Counted from the first letter of the stretch, positions 1-11,592 are shown. The stretch is DNA of 64,000 bases from Notolepis coatsorum (GCA_963971535.1 OZ020589.1:82255147-82319146); one strand, 5' to 3'. Translations and numbers: made by a program. Notes: generated by a model not told the origin, from the letters alone.

Positions 1-36
1 ATCAATACAGTCAGGGAATTGTACCCCTCAGTTACA
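1..36 (+). repeat. 3' end of the 5' LTR (BEL/Pao)
   Basis: These 36 bases match 3875-3910 and the end of the solo LTR near 57527-57562 almost base for base. All end in TTACA. Only the edge of this LTR is inside the window. Confidence 0.85.
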
Positions 37-38
37 AT

Positions 39-55
39 TGGTCCTTCGAGCCGGA
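39..55 (+). other. Primer binding site, tRNA-Tyr type
   Basis: TGGTCCTTCGAGCCGGA lies two bases after the LTR end. It is the exact complement of a vertebrate tRNA-Tyr 3' end including CCA, from general knowledge of that tRNA. Position and match fix the element's orientation as plus. Confidence 0.75.
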
Positions 56-80
56 GAATAACTAGTGTAATATTAATATA

Positions 81-1070
81 GTGGTATTAATATTGAAATG
101 GCCTATGATGAACACTCCACAAAACGGTCCTCCTAAAGTAGATCGCCCGCAGCGTAGACGGCAGCCACCTCAGTACTTAGAGGATTACGTTGCCAGTATA
201 CTACCTAGCCTTCTACAGACGGTAAACGCGGAAAAAGTAGAAAGTAAAATTATGTCCGACCCTATCAACCAGGCTACCCCGCCAACAGAGGCCCTAGTGG
301 GTTCTAATGTAACTGACCAAGCTCACGGTAGGGACCAGGAGGGAACTGACACGACTTTACCCCCCGCCAAGACCGAAGAAGTAGTCCCCGGAGAGCTCCA
401 GGAGAAAGACAACCCTCCAGAGATGGAACTCTGCCCGGTACAAGAAGAGGAGAGCGCCCAGGAGATAGAGCTCCAGGACTCCCCGCAGGAGAACGCATCT
501 CCAACGAGTACTGCCAGGAGCGGATCACCTCAACCAGCGTCTTCCCCCAGCGAGGCGGACAAGATGCTGGCACAGGCGTTCCTCGCCAGCCTAGCAGCCT
601 CAACAGAGCGCGATCGACTCCAAGCACAGACGCTTAGTGAGCGCGAACATTGTTCCATGGAAAGAGAACGCCTCCAAGCGCAGCAACGGAGCGACGAAGA
701 TCGTATACGTCTAGAGATTAGACGCCTTCAGACGGAAGAGAATATGGTAAGAGACCACGCCGAAGCCCAGCGCGCCGCCGCCGAAGCCCAGCGCGCCGCT
801 GCCGGTGCCCAAAGAGAAGCAGAGCGCGACATCGCTCTCACCAAGCGCGAAGCTGAGCGCGACCGATTACAAGCGCAGCTAATGGAGCAGCTGATCGCCA
901 GGGCAACACCCCCTCCCTCCGCACGGGGATCCAGGGCCTCGTCAAGACACGGGTCAAGGGCACCCTCCCCTAACCGATCAAGCGACCCTGAGCCGGACCA
1001 CCAGAGAGAGCCTATACCCCCCTCCGAACTCCTTCCCCGACCGGTCCCAGTGAGACATTTCAGCAGCTGA
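81..1070 (+). pseudogene. gag-like frame of the BEL/Pao fossil
   Basis: A 329-residue frame follows the primer site. The N-terminal 40 residues are basic and proline-rich. The middle is acidic and low in complexity, and residues about 165-275 form a charged alanine/glutamate/arginine-rich stretch typical of a coiled coil, with short internal repeats. The C-terminus is rich in serine, proline and arginine. Position after the LTR and primer site, and this make-up, suggest the gag start of the element; no zinc knuckle is visible. This is a fossil remnant, not a host gene. Confidence 0.55.
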
Positions 1071-1221
1071 CTACGAAGAAGCAGAACTTCTTCTACTACA
1101 ACGAGCCCAGAGAGACTCGTTCCCAGATGAGCTAGACTGTCTACAGGGAGCAAAGCCCGTCCCATCAGACAGCAGACTGCTCCACCTAGCACCCGAGAGC
1201 GACGCCCATAGTCTCATCAGA

Positions 1222-2448
1222 GTGGGTGGTCGCCTGCGGAGAGCCCCAGACTTACCGGATGACGTCAAGTACCCGATAGTCTTGAACAGCCGACACAAGG
1301 TCACAGAGCTGATCATAAAGAAATACGACGAGGATGTGCACCACGCAGGGGCAGAGAGAGTCTTCGCGGAGATCAGACGTCGTTATTGGATACTGCAAGG
1401 GAGAGAAGCAGTGCGGCGCTTCCAGCGAACCTGTCTAGACTGTCGTAAGTGGCGAGCGCAGCCCAGTATACCCCGGATGGCTGACCTACCTCCCTGTCGC
1501 CTCCGACTCGGCGACAAGCCTTTTCACTCCACCGGTATGGACTGTTTCGGCCCGCTGTATATAAAGAAAGGAAGAGGAACCGAGAAGCGGTGGGGTATTG
1601 TATTCAAATGCATGACCACCCGAGCGATACATATAGAACTCCTTCCAACCATGAGCACAGACTCATTCCTTATGGCCTTCCGAAGATTCACATCGCGGAA
1701 AGGCAAACCGTCTATATTGTTGTCTGATCACGGGACAAACTTCAAAGGCGGAGAAAGAGAGCTGAGAGAGAGCTTCCAAGCTATGGGCCCAGAACTTAAG
1801 ACCCACCTCGCTCCATCCCAGATTGACTTCCAGTTTAATCCCCCGAACGCACCTCACTTCGGTGGAACTTGGGAACGAGAAGTACGTTCAATAAAGACAG
1901 CCCTGTACGCCGTGCTTGGGGCCCAGACCGTGGCGGAAGAAGTCCTAATGACAGTCCTCACGGAGATCGAGGGAGTATTGAACTCAAAGCCCCTCGGTTA
2001 CGTCTCAAGTGATGTAGCAGATGTCGACCCAGTCACCCCCAACACACTCTTGATGGGGCGGCTGGACCCCGCGCTACCCCAGACAATGTACAGGCCTGAA
2101 GAAGCGAACGGCCGAAGAATGTGGAGGTACAGTCAAGTATTGGCTGACAAGTTTTGGAACAGCTTCCTACTCCACTACCTACCGTCTCTACAGACCCGCC
2201 AGAAATGGGTAAAAGAGAGAGACAATTTGAAAGAAGGAACAGTCGTCATGATTATCGACCAGTCACTACCCCGAGCTATGTGGCCGGCTGGCCGCGTAAG
2301 CAAAGTGATCACCGGTGCCGACGGAAAGGTCCGAGCAGCTGAAGTGCTCGTCCAAGGGCGGACCTACACCCGACCCGTGGCGAGGCTAATAGAACTGCCA
2401 AGGCTCCCCGATACTATCGATGACGACCATGACCCCATGACTTTGTGA
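1222..2448 (+). pseudogene. BEL/Pao integrase region
   Basis: The frame encodes an H2C2-type zinc-binding region (HHAGAERVF, then a CLDCRKW segment near residues 72-78). A DDE integrase core follows, with GMDCFGPLY, LSDHGTNFKG and APHFGGTWERE motifs. The C-terminal domain of about 100 residues, with WPAGRV and RPVARL, is the one usually attached to BEL/Pao integrases. Integrase inserts the element's cDNA into the chromosome. Similar sequence extends upstream of the first ATG, so that ATG is not a natural start. Fossil part of the element. Confidence 0.85.
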
Positions 2449-2541
2449 ACTGACTGACCCTCACAGCAGACATTGAGTAGTGGACAGTGCGGTTAATCTG
2501 TCTCTGCTTAGCTAATTAGGTGGGACTAATTAGGGGGCGGC

Positions 2542-3910
2542 TGTTACAAAGGATCAGATTAAACCGAATATATATATTTATTTATTGATATATATTGCAT
2601 AGTATTTGTATATCGTTTGATATCCCTTGTATATTCCTTGTACATATACACGGAATATCCCTTTAGTCCAGCCCATAATAGTTCATTCTCCTATTGGACA
2701 GCGGTCCACCGGCGCCAGGGACCGGCCCCCGGAGCCAAGTTCAAAGTCACCGACACGACATGTCTGTACTTGCCCCGGCCCTGCCCAGGGATACGGCGAC
2801 AGAAATGAGAGTGGCACTATTTGTTCACCGTGCGTATAAATACGGCGCAGGTGAATGTAGAAGCCCCTTAGCCCTTACCTCCGTACCCTTCGTCCATTTA
2901 GTATGTTACCCACTAAGTGAAGCCTCACCCACGATACAACGTGCGGTGAAGTATGGCCTGTTTGGCCTCAGAATAGAGCATCGAGACCGCGTGCGAATTA
3001 GTAACTGAATTGTCAGAGTTTGGCGCTATACCGTCGAGTGCGACATATTTCTATTGAGTCTTTAATAGTCTATTTGTGTATAGTGTATCGTGCGGTTAGA
3101 ATTCTATAGTGACCAGCATCTCCAACGCTTTCTCGTATTAGCTAGAGTTCTTATCCAGGCTGGGCCGACCGCATGGCGCTTTCATCCGAGGAGACCTAGG
3201 CGAGAACCGTATGGATATGTACACTGGATTAATCTACCCGACGACTACATAGCCCTTTGCGGCTGGAATATATTTGCTTTGGTCCTATGATTTATGGAGC
3301 GGATAATCGCCGACGCTGCACGTGTTGAATTTACCCCGAGAGGAGTCAAGTCGAGTCGGCGCTCAGAGAGCCTGAGGCCGCCTAGCTTTCTTCACTGTAG
3401 AGCTACAGTCTACAAGAGAACCAAGCTGTATTCGTCTGTGGATCAAGAGACTACTGCACCGGCTTCTGTACCTGAAGTCTCCCTAGTCATCGTTGACCAG
3501 ACGTCCTACTACCGACAGATCTTCTACCCCCTTGCTGGCTTACAACCAGTGGGAACCCTTTCCAGTATCTCCCGCTATTACTAGTGTACCATAGATATAA
3601 TTCCCTAAGATTCAGGTTGTATAATTACCTCCTGCGTAACCAGAGAATGGACATTCGTTATTGATTTGCCTACGCATACTCCTTTGCCTTACAAGTGCAT
3701 TCAAAGAATAATGTAAAGTATCCTATGTACCTTTTGCTCCATTAAATACTTGATTAATACCTTTGACTGGAACCGATTTCATTGTGGGAAGTGTTCATCA
3801 TATTCATATATCGTGTACTGTATGGCCAGTAATTAAAGTACATAAAGCGGTAGTGGTTTAATGATACCATACTTATCAATACAGTCAGGGAATTGAACCC
3901 CTCAGTTACA
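2542..3910 (+). repeat. 3' LTR of the BEL/Pao element
   Basis: The unit runs from TGTTACAAAGGATCAG to CAGTTACA, about 1.37 kb. It aligns along its length with the solo LTR at 56242-57562, which has the same start and end. A purine-rich GGTGGGACTAATTAGGGGGCGG stretch sits just before it as a likely polypurine tract. Open frames inside it differ between the two copies, so I do not call them genes. Confidence 0.8.
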
Positions 3911-4419
3911 GTAGCTGCTAACTTTAGCTAACTAGGCTGGATATACAATAGCTAGTTCGCAGTCAAAGTCAAACTTTAGCAAACTAATAGTTTGGTCTAC
4001 GTTTCTAATACATGCCGTCAAATATTATGTCTTTATGAATTGACCTTACCTTTGAGCAAACATAAGTCTCCTTGGTAATGGTCTTCACATTCAGTTGTGT
4101 ATGTGGTCGACGACACAGTAAAATCCACCGCTTGCACTTCTCTAGTTTTCATTTGGGCTTCGGAAAAGGTATGAAATATACTCCTCCATCCAGTCTTTCA
4201 GGGTACCTGGTGTCCGAATTACAGGTACCCCACGCACAGCGTTTCACCATCGGATATTATGTAGATAATAACATAAAACTGAACTCTTGACAGTGGTTTC
4301 GATCAAAGCTGTCTGGTTTGATACAGCCTACAAACCTAGTTGACCGAGGTTTGTGCAGCGAGGATTTTGCTGTGATATGATTGGACAAATTCTATTTTGG
4401 GGCGTGGTTTAGCGACAGG
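3911..4419. other. No gene seen
   Basis: About 500 bases of AT-rich sequence after the BEL/Pao LTR, with no coding or repeat match recognised. GTAGC just after the LTR should be the right target duplication, but its partner lies outside the window. Confidence 0.5.
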
Positions 4420-4722
4420 TCTATTCCCCCCTTCCCCTACCTGGTTGTTGTTCGCATGTTCTCCTACGAGTCGGTACAAGGGCGTCCCGAGTCGATCGCA
4501 CGCTTCCTCCGATACGTGCGGCGACAGCCAGTGACGTCTTTTCACTTGGCAGCGAGGACTCTCATTGGTGAAGTGTAACGCATGGGAGGGCACGCTATCT
4601 CCACCAAGTCCTATTAGTATGAACGGCCAGCCAAGCTGGTAGCAACACCAAGAGCTGGGCTCGAACCCAGCGTCTCCTGTGTTGGTGACGGGGGCAATCT
4701 CCGCTACACCACCTGACCGCCC
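4420..4722 (-). mobile_element. tRNA-derived SINE, copy 1
   Basis: Read on the minus strand, the 5' end (4722 downward) carries an RNA polymerase III A box (TGGTGTAGCGG) and B box (GGTTCGAGCCC). The body shares the 'cctccgatac...ctctcattgg' block with copy 2 (6520-6990) in the same order. The head abuts a LINE fragment directly at 4723. No clear target duplication; the left limit is approximate. I cannot name the family. Confidence 0.7.
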
Positions 4723-5485
4723 CTAATAGAGAGCATCCTGACTGGCAATATCACCTCCTGGTTTGGGAATAGCACCGCACAAGACCGTAGCAGACTACAG
4801 AGAGTGGCCCGTTCAGCCGAACGCACAATTGGAGTGGGGCTTCCCACTCTCCAAGACATTTACAACACGCGCTGCATGGGTAAGGCTAAGAGAATAATCA
4901 AAGACTCCAGCCACCCAAACAACTGCCTCTTTGAACTGCTGCGGTCAGGCAAGTGATACCGGAGTCTCATGGCAAGCACAGAGAGACTCAGAAGAAGCTT
5001 CTATCCCCAGGCCATCAGGATGCTCTAACCCTAACCCTAACACTATGTAACAAACCATCAAATACACTCACAGCACACATATCCACACGCACACACTCAC
5101 TTTAAACAAACAACTCACTGCAGCACCCACTTTACCCACTTTAAACACCTAACACAGTTTATATTTATTGGTAAAGAACAACTCATACCTCATCACACCT
5201 TACTGTAAGTTGTACCTAAATTGTACCTCATCCCATTTCTGCATTGTACTGTATATTGTATTGTAACTCAGTTACTTTTCTACTCTGCATTGTATATTGT
5301 ATATATGTACATTGAACACTTTTGTCTACGTACTTGACTTCTATTTTATACTTATTATACTTATTTTATACTTATCTATTTTTATCTAGCACAATCTCTG
5401 GAGCAAAACAGAAAGAAGCATTTTATATAAAAGTACTCTGTATTTTTGTATGACAACTAATAAAGAAACTTGAACTTGAACTTGA
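4723..5485 (+). mobile_element. Rex1/Babar-like LINE, 5'-truncated copy A
   Basis: The copy starts in the C-terminal part of the reverse transcriptase ORF (ESILTGN, then WFGNSTAQD) and runs through the 3' UTR to a tail of GAACTT repeats ending near 5485. The frame contains an in-frame TGA just after LLRSGK. Near the ORF end, at 5025-5041, CTAACCCTAACCCTAAC replaces the sequence seen in sister copies. It matches copies at 23218-26706, 49621-51094 and 58704-59896. A dead fragment; the clade name rests on general resemblance. Confidence 0.8.
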
Positions 5486-6519
5486 CAGTATTTATTCCGA
5501 CGCAGTAGTAGTAGAAGTACTCAGGTCTCAAGTGTCGGAAACAAGACAGAGACGTGCAGAAATGACAGCTACCAAATCATTCTGAGACAACGGACCCAGT
5601 AGGTTACTTTGTTGTCAGTGTGATAATATGCAGAGAAACATTAATATTTTTGGAACCGTTAATAAGGCTTCTACTCCAGTGCGCAAGTCAGGTGCGTGCG
5701 TGCGTGCGTGCGTGTGTCCAATCTCTGGTCTTTGGAAGGACAGATGAGGTCAGAGGAGTTTGATAGTATTTACTGAGGATGGCCAGATAATGTTGATATT
5801 TAAACTTAAAAAATAATAATACTATATAATATATATAATATAATAAATGTATACATGATCATGCAATGGTATGATTAATCTAAACAGAGTATAACTTTAC
5901 ACTGAAGGAGGCATGTGAATTACGCAGCACACCATTACAGTAGGGGGATTTAACCTCCATATTTTCAGAAAATATGACAAAAAATACATAAAAATACAAA
6001 TGGAAGATTGCTCCACTTCTACAAGGTCCATTTGCATGTTCTTGTATGTATCTAGGGACATCTATGGATCTCAGGGAATGTATTCCCAGTGTCAGACATA
6101 TTGTGTCTGTTACAAAATTTTAATGAACCAAAGGAGAATATCAATTTTATTCTTTTTATTTAATTTTTTCATCTTTGCCGGTGCTAACATTGACCAGACA
6201 TGAAAAATGTTAGACCTCATTCAGCACCTTCTTGAGCTCACGTGTACAAAAAATCTAAGCAAATGAATAAAGGGAAGATGATTAAACGGAAGGTTTTGTA
6301 AATACAGTACTGAATTCTGCCATCAGTACTGTTTGAAATATGATTATAGAATATAGAATATCAGGCCTATAAATTACCTTATTGAGGCCAAGTCACACAT
6401 CTATGGATCAGGCCAATTCTCCCCTTTCCAATGGCAGAGTTCAATCTGGATTTAGTATCACCAGGCGTGCAGCAAAAATCGTTAATGAAATCTACTGTAC
6501 CTACCTTACAGTTACTTTT
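5486..6519. other. No gene seen; short GTGC run
   Basis: About 1 kb of mostly AT-rich sequence. It holds a (GTGC)n run near 5694-5715 and an AT-rich patch near 5805-5850. Short open frames show no family resemblance. Confidence 0.5.
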
Positions 6520-7001
6520 ATTTCTTTTTTTGATCCACTTTTTCTCCTCTTTTTCTATTTTTCTCCCATCCCAATTTCGCTGTGCCAATTCTCCCCTCCC
6601 CTGTCTTGAACGTTGCTCGCATATGCCCCCCACTGGCTGGTTGTAGGGAGGATAGAAGCCTTGCATCACGTGTCCCCTCCGATACACGAGGAGGCAGCCT
6701 GTCACATCTTTTCACCTGCCAGCGTGGACTCTCATTGGCGAGGTGTAACGTGTGGGAGGCTCACACTACCCCTGCCATTTCCTGTCTCTGCTGTGCAGGC
6801 GTCCCCCAACCGACCTGTAGGAGTCGCTGTCCAGACCAGATTACCACCCATCGACTTCCACCCGCTAACTCTGCCAATTGAGTTAGTATGACGGCCGGCC
6901 CAAGCCGGAGGCAATGCCGACAGCCGGATTCAAACCAGGTATCTCTTGCGTTGGTGATGAGCGCAATGTCCTCTGCACCACCCAGCCGCCTTTACAGTTA
7001 C
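6506..7001 (-). mobile_element. tRNA-derived SINE, copy 2, with target duplication
   Basis: The element proper is about 6520-6990, flanked by the direct repeat TTACAGTTAC at 6506-6515 and 6992-7001. On the minus strand the head has an A box (TGGTGCAGAGG) and a B box-like GGTTTGAATCC; the body is about 300 bases, and the 3' end is A-rich (the T-rich stretch 6516-6575 on the plus strand). This is the most complete of three copies. The duplication and A-rich tail indicate LINE-mediated insertion. Confidence 0.85.
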
Positions 7002-7499
7002 CTTTTTATAATGTAAATTTCTCCTGCATTTTTCATCAGATTGCAACGCCGTTTTTTGCTAGACGTTCACAGAAAGGTAGAGAAACTAACTGTGTTCTAA
7101 TTCATGGCAATAACGTTCAGGTTTGTTCCATCCATGAGATATGATCCAGAAAAAAATAACTGTCAGAAGTCAGATGATTGACAGGGGCTGGTGTGAGCTG
7201 GGATGTGTCGTTTTTTTTTTTTTTGAAAGCCCATCGAAAGGCTGGGGTCTCTTCTCTCAAAAGACTACACTCATGTTAGATTGCGCAAATCCTCGCATCA
7301 ATCCTCGACTTTTTCCGACTCGATGCCCTGAGATTTCTATAAACTAATATTTCACTAATAACACTTACAATCATTGGTAAACAAATTTGCTGAAAATATA
7401 CACGTTGACTGCTGTTTTGACAGGGTTAGGGTATTTACTCTTGGCTACATTTGGAAAAAAATGCAACATTAATTCATACATTCTGTAGAGATGGATTTA
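7002..7499. other. No gene seen; T run
   Basis: About 500 bases between the SINE and the next LINE tail, with a homopolymer T run near 7210-7224. Nothing else recognised. Confidence 0.5.
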
Positions 7500-8551
7500 T
7501 GGCGTGATGTGAATGAATGAATGAATGAATGAATGAATGAATGAATGAATGAATGAATGAATGAATGAATGCATGAATGAATGAATGAATGAATGAATGA
7601 ATGCATGAATGAATGAATGAATGAATGAACACTTTATTTAACAGATTGCAGAATGGGTACAATACAGTACGGCTCAATACACACAATTGTTAAGGGGATG
7701 CAGACCAGAGAAAGACGTTTGTCTTGTTTACATCAGGGTCCCCCATTTTCAATTCATAGTGACATTTATGACATACACAACATACATGACATTTATGGCA
7801 TAGGGACATACATGACATACAGGTATTTAGTACTGTTACATTTGTGACATATACGATATTCAAATATACAGTACTGTTACCCATAGATCCTGACAGAGTA
7901 TATACATATGATGGGGAGGGGACTGTACATTAGGAGGGGGTGGGTGGGTGGGAGAGAAATATACATATGGTGGGGAGAGAATATATACATACAGTGGGGA
8001 GGAGACTGTACATTAGGAGGGGGTGGGTGGGTAGGAGATAAATACACATGCGGTGGGGAGGAGACTGTCTATTATGATGGGGTGGGGGTGGGGGGGTTTT
8101 GACATTTACAGTGGCCAGTTTCGAATTGCAGCCTCCCGTAGGTGCTCTTTAAGAGCGGTTTTGAATGTGCGTAGGGATTCACATTCCTTTACAGCTTTGG
8201 GTAGGGCGTTCCACATTGATGTTGCATAATTGCAAAAACGTGTTTAGTCCCTTGTTTGAGCCGAATCTGGGTTTAACATGATTTGTTGAGCTTCCTCTGG
8301 TGTTGTGGTCGTGGTATTTACTGACCTTTGGGAAGTTTTTTTGACATGTACATGGGTACCTTAGTCGTATAGTGTATCTTGTAGACCATGCCCATTGCAA
8401 GTTGCCGTACTCTGTCGTCTACTCTAAGCCATCCTAGGTTGTCAAAGTGGGCAGGGGTGAGGTGGGTTCTAGGGGTAAGGTCAAGTAGAAGTCTGACCAG
8501 TTTGTTTTGTGATGTTTGTAATCTTGTTTTTAGCGCTTTTGAGGTGCTTTG
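7500..8551 (-). mobile_element. LINE (family N), 3' half, separated from its 5' part by the Copia element
   Basis: Read on the minus strand, this is the C-terminal coding end (for example LVRLLLDLTPRTHL and AHFDNLGWLRVDDR), a 3' UTR with GC-rich GGTGGGTGGG blocks (about 7905-8095), then AATAAAGTGTTCATT and a (CATT)n tail. The upstream part is at 18521-19035, and the two join in frame across the Copia insertion (…WYQSTSKAL). Four more copies of the same 3' end occur in the window. The C-terminal style resembles I- or Nimb-like LINEs, but I am not sure of the clade. Confidence 0.75.
7510..7629. repeat. (GAAT)n microsatellite
   Basis: About 30 units of GAAT with a few GCAT variants. It forms the 3' tail of the adjacent LINE, since other copies of this family end in related four-base repeats. 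Confidence 0.9.
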
Positions 8552-8713
8552 TGTTGTATATTTCCAGAGCTTTATTCGCTTGTTGCACCATACACCATAC
8601 TGAGACACACTTTACAGCATGAACAGGAAGTACTAAATATCTGTTTACAAGCAGAGGTGGTATTGACTGATAGTGCCATCTAGTGGTAAGGTAAAAGTAC
8701 TGTATTTACAACA
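8552..8713 (-). repeat. 3' LTR of the Copia element
   Basis: A 162-bp repeat that matches 18359-18520 except at about 3 positions. The adjacent CTCCCACTT (8714-8722) is, on the minus strand, the purine-rich primer for second-strand synthesis. Confidence 0.92.
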
Positions 8714-8813
8714 CTCCCACTTAATTTTACAATGGCATTCAAGTCCCTTTAAATAATATTACAACACTCCCACTTAATTTTACAATGGCATTAAGTGTCT
8801 TTAAATAATATTA
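8708..8813. repeat. Two-unit 53-bp tandem repeat at the Copia polypurine tract
   Basis: ACAACACTCCCACTTAATTT starts at 8708 and again at 8761. The unit therefore spans the LTR end, the polypurine tract and about 40 bases of interior. Confidence 0.85.
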
Positions 8814-9033
8814 CAGAGCCATGCTCTCCTTCATAAAAAGAAACGTCAAGAAAAAATATCTTTAAACGACAACAAAAAAAAAAATTCTTCAAGAAAAAAA
8901 ACGTTTTACAATTATTTTACTGTAACTCTTTTTCACATTTTTTCAGACTTGCTTTGAACAGGCAGCGTTCGGCGTTCACCTGTCCAGCACAAATAACCAC
9001 TCTATTTAAATAGGAAAAAGTCCAATCTCTCCC

Positions 9034-11269
9034 CTAAGCCTTCCTAAGGTACTCAAACTTCTGTTTAGTCAGTGGCTTGGTAAAGATGTCTGCTTTCATG
9101 TCATTTGTTGGACAATATTGCAGTTCTATTTGCCCATTCTGCACACATTCACGGATGTAGTGGTAGCGAATGTCTATGTGTTTTGTCCTGGAGAGGTTCA
9201 CGGGATTCTTCGCGATTGCGATGGCTCCTTGGTTGTCTTCCAGGATCACTGTGGACGGAGCCTCCACTCCGAGATCGATCAGTAGTCGTCTCAGCCAGAC
9301 ACCTTCTTGAGCAGCTTGACTGAGTGCGATGTATTCAGCTTCTGCTGTTGAAAGTGCAACTGTTGCCTGTTTCTTGCTAAGCCAGCTCACTGCTCCTCCA
9401 CACAGTAGAAAGATGTTGCCTGTTGTTGAGCGGCGGTAGAGCTGCCGCGGTATTGATGTTTTCCTTACCGCACACATTTGCAATATATTTCCTACCGCCG
9501 CGGTATTACCGCACACACACAAAAAAAAAAAGTTTGAATGCATTTTTTTTGTAGTCTACTCTTTATATAGCATATAGCCTGCCTCTAGTCTAAATGTCTA
9601 TCTTTAGAGGATGACTTTGCAGCATGAATATTGTTTGGGATTCGGCATGCACGCATTCGTTATTAAAAGTGAAACACTGATTCGAAGTCTCCCCTCGGTG
9701 TCGCGCCCGCCGGTTACCCCCCCGACCCTTTCTTCTTCTTATTATTATAACGTTACTACTTATGATTACAAAGGCATTCGATTTGTGGCATTAACGTTAG
9801 TATAGTTACACGTTCGTATTTACCGGACCACATAGCAAGGCAAGCGTTACTCAATTAATATCTAAGTTCCTTTCTTTGCTCAGAGCGTGCCGAGTTGTAC
9901 CCATTCTGCGGTCTGTTAATAAAGTTTTCAATCAGACAAGTGTATAGAACGAAGGGCTTTTATTATAACATTTCGTTGCAGTAAAATCATTATGCCTCGT
10001 TCCCTGAGGAGCGACGGTACGTCGGTAATACACTCCGGTCTCCGGTGGGAGCTAACGTATATTAGCCGTGTTGTGACTGAGCTCTGATCAATGGCTGAGA
10101 TTCAGGAAGTAAAAGCACTGCAAGACGATCCAACGTGTGAAGCGTCTCTCTTCTGACCAATCAGTGGTCTGCAATGTTTCATGTGACTTTTCTGGTACCC
10201 AATATGGTCGCTTGGAATCTCGACAGAGAAGTAGGGTATATCTGCAGAGCCGCAAGCCCAACGAGAGCGTAATAATAATAATAATATAATAAAAAACAGC
10301 GGTGATGCCGGTATTCAGCCCAACGCTGCGGTGGGCATGATGTAACAGCGATACCGCGGTAATACCGATACCGCGGCAGCTCTAAGCGGCGGTCATCCTG
10401 ATCACCAGCCCAGTCAGCATCTGAGAATCCAATCAAAGCTCCAGAGTCTGACTGCTCATACTTGAGAGCAAGGTTCACTGTCCCTTTCAAGTATCGAAGT
10501 ATCCTCTTCACAGCAGTCAGATGTGAAGCATCTGGATTTGCATTGAACTTTGACACAGCACTCACTGCTTGAGCTATGTCTGGTTGTGTGGCCATTGCAG
10601 CATACAGCAGACGTCCTACCATTGACTGATAGGTATGTTGGTGCACTGGCTTACTGACACCATCACTTTTCCTCAATTTGACATTGCCATCAGCAGGAGT
10701 TGCTACAGGATTCGCATTATCCATTCCATATTTCTAAAGAATGGTTTCAATGTACTGCTTTTGATGAAGAAATACACTGTTCTTATTTCGGATCACTGAG
10801 ACGCCCAGGATATAGGAGAGCTCACCCATGTCTTTCATCTTGTAGCGCTCCTTGAGAGCCATTTTCAGCTCGTTCATGCTCTCAGTCGACTCCGTTATCA
10901 GAATGAGATCATCAACATAAACTGCGAGTATCTCAAGCTGTTGTCTTGATCTCACAAACACACAGGGGTCTGATGTGCTCTGTTTGAATCCAATTTCCAT
11001 CATGAACTGTGTGAAAGCCTTGCTCCAGCAGCGAGGAGACTGCTTCAGTCCATAGATCAATTTATTCAGTTTGCATACCAGGTGTTCCTCCCCTGGTTTG
11101 ATGTAGCCCTCTGGTTGCTCCATGTAGATTTCCTCTTCCAGGTGTCCATTAAGGAATGCAGTTACGACGTCCATCTGGTGCACCTGTAGATTGTTTTGAA
11201 TAGCAAAGGACAGTAGTGTACGAATAGAGCTGAATCGTACCACAGGTGAAAACGTTTCATCATAGTCAG
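9034..11269 (-). pseudogene. Copia reverse transcriptase and RNase H region
   Basis: Reverse transcriptase signs lie at about 10734-11269: MDVVTAFLNGHLEEE, LKQSPRCWSKAF and the catalytic YVDD. RNase H signs follow downstream on the minus strand, with IGFSDADWAGD near 10400 and STAEAEYIALSQAAQE near 9310. These enzymes copy the element's RNA into DNA and degrade the template. The region is interrupted by the hAT-like element 9437-10384 and is cut off upstream by the nested Gypsy-type element. Fossil. Confidence 0.88.
9437..10384. mobile_element. hAT-like non-autonomous element hAT-1
   Basis: A 948-bp insertion inside the Copia RNase H region. The terminal inverted repeats TAGAGCTGCCGCGGTAT match over 17 bases at both ends. 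The 8-bp target duplication AGCGGCGG lies at 9429-9436 and 10385-10392. Eight-base duplications and TAG-type ends are hAT features. No transposase frame is visible. The interior holds a short match to the 3' end of LINE family N (9895-9936) and a 25-base block shared with hAT-5 (10230-10254). It arrived after the Copia element. Confidence 0.9.
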
Positions 11270-11578
11270 TGTTACGACCCTGGCTCAGGGGCACGCAACC
11301 TATGTGCAAACCAACACCAAAACCCCGTACTCTAACTCAAAGTGCTACTAACTCAAGGAACTACTAAGGTAAATGTAACTAAGGTACTAGTGCAAACCCA
11401 ACGGACAAGGACTGAATAACCTAACAGCTCTTTCTCTAATCACAGACAGTGCATGTGTGTTACTAGGTCTGCCTTTAAAGCTCCCCAGCAGGTAACCAAT
11501 CAGCACTAATTGGCTAATTGGCAGGCCTCACCTGCATGCCCGGTGACACAGGAGTGATCAGGCCTCTAGTACATAACA
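11270..11578 (-). repeat. 3' LTR of the nested Gypsy-type element
   Basis: Matches 15368-15676 except at about 3 positions. Inside it, GTAACCAATCAGCACTAATT is a shared landmark near the centre. Confidence 0.92.
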
Positions 11579-11592
11579 CCTCCCCCACCAAA
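11579..11592 (-). other. Polypurine tract of the Gypsy-type element
   Basis: CCTCCCCCACCAAA on the plus strand reads as TTTGGTGGGGGAGG on the minus strand, directly against the LTR, where second-strand priming occurs in this class. Confidence 0.75.

Larger units (their letters stand above)
1..3910 (+). mobile_element. BEL/Pao LTR retrotransposon, incomplete fossil
   Basis: The window opens in the last bases of a 5' LTR; the same end sequence recurs at 3875-3910, closing the 3' LTR. Between them, in order, lie a tRNA-Tyr-type primer site, a gag-like frame and an integrase frame. The integrase is of the BEL/Pao kind: zinc-binding N-terminus, DDE core and a basic C-terminal domain. A solo LTR of the same family lies at 56242-57562. 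I do not recognise the other pol domains, so the element is broken rather than whole. The left LTR is cut by the window edge, so neither LTR divergence nor the target duplication can be read. Confidence 0.85.

Noticed and set aside
7510-7629. CRISPR-like regular repeat
   Set aside because: It is a pure four-base microsatellite with no spacers, in vertebrate-type DNA.
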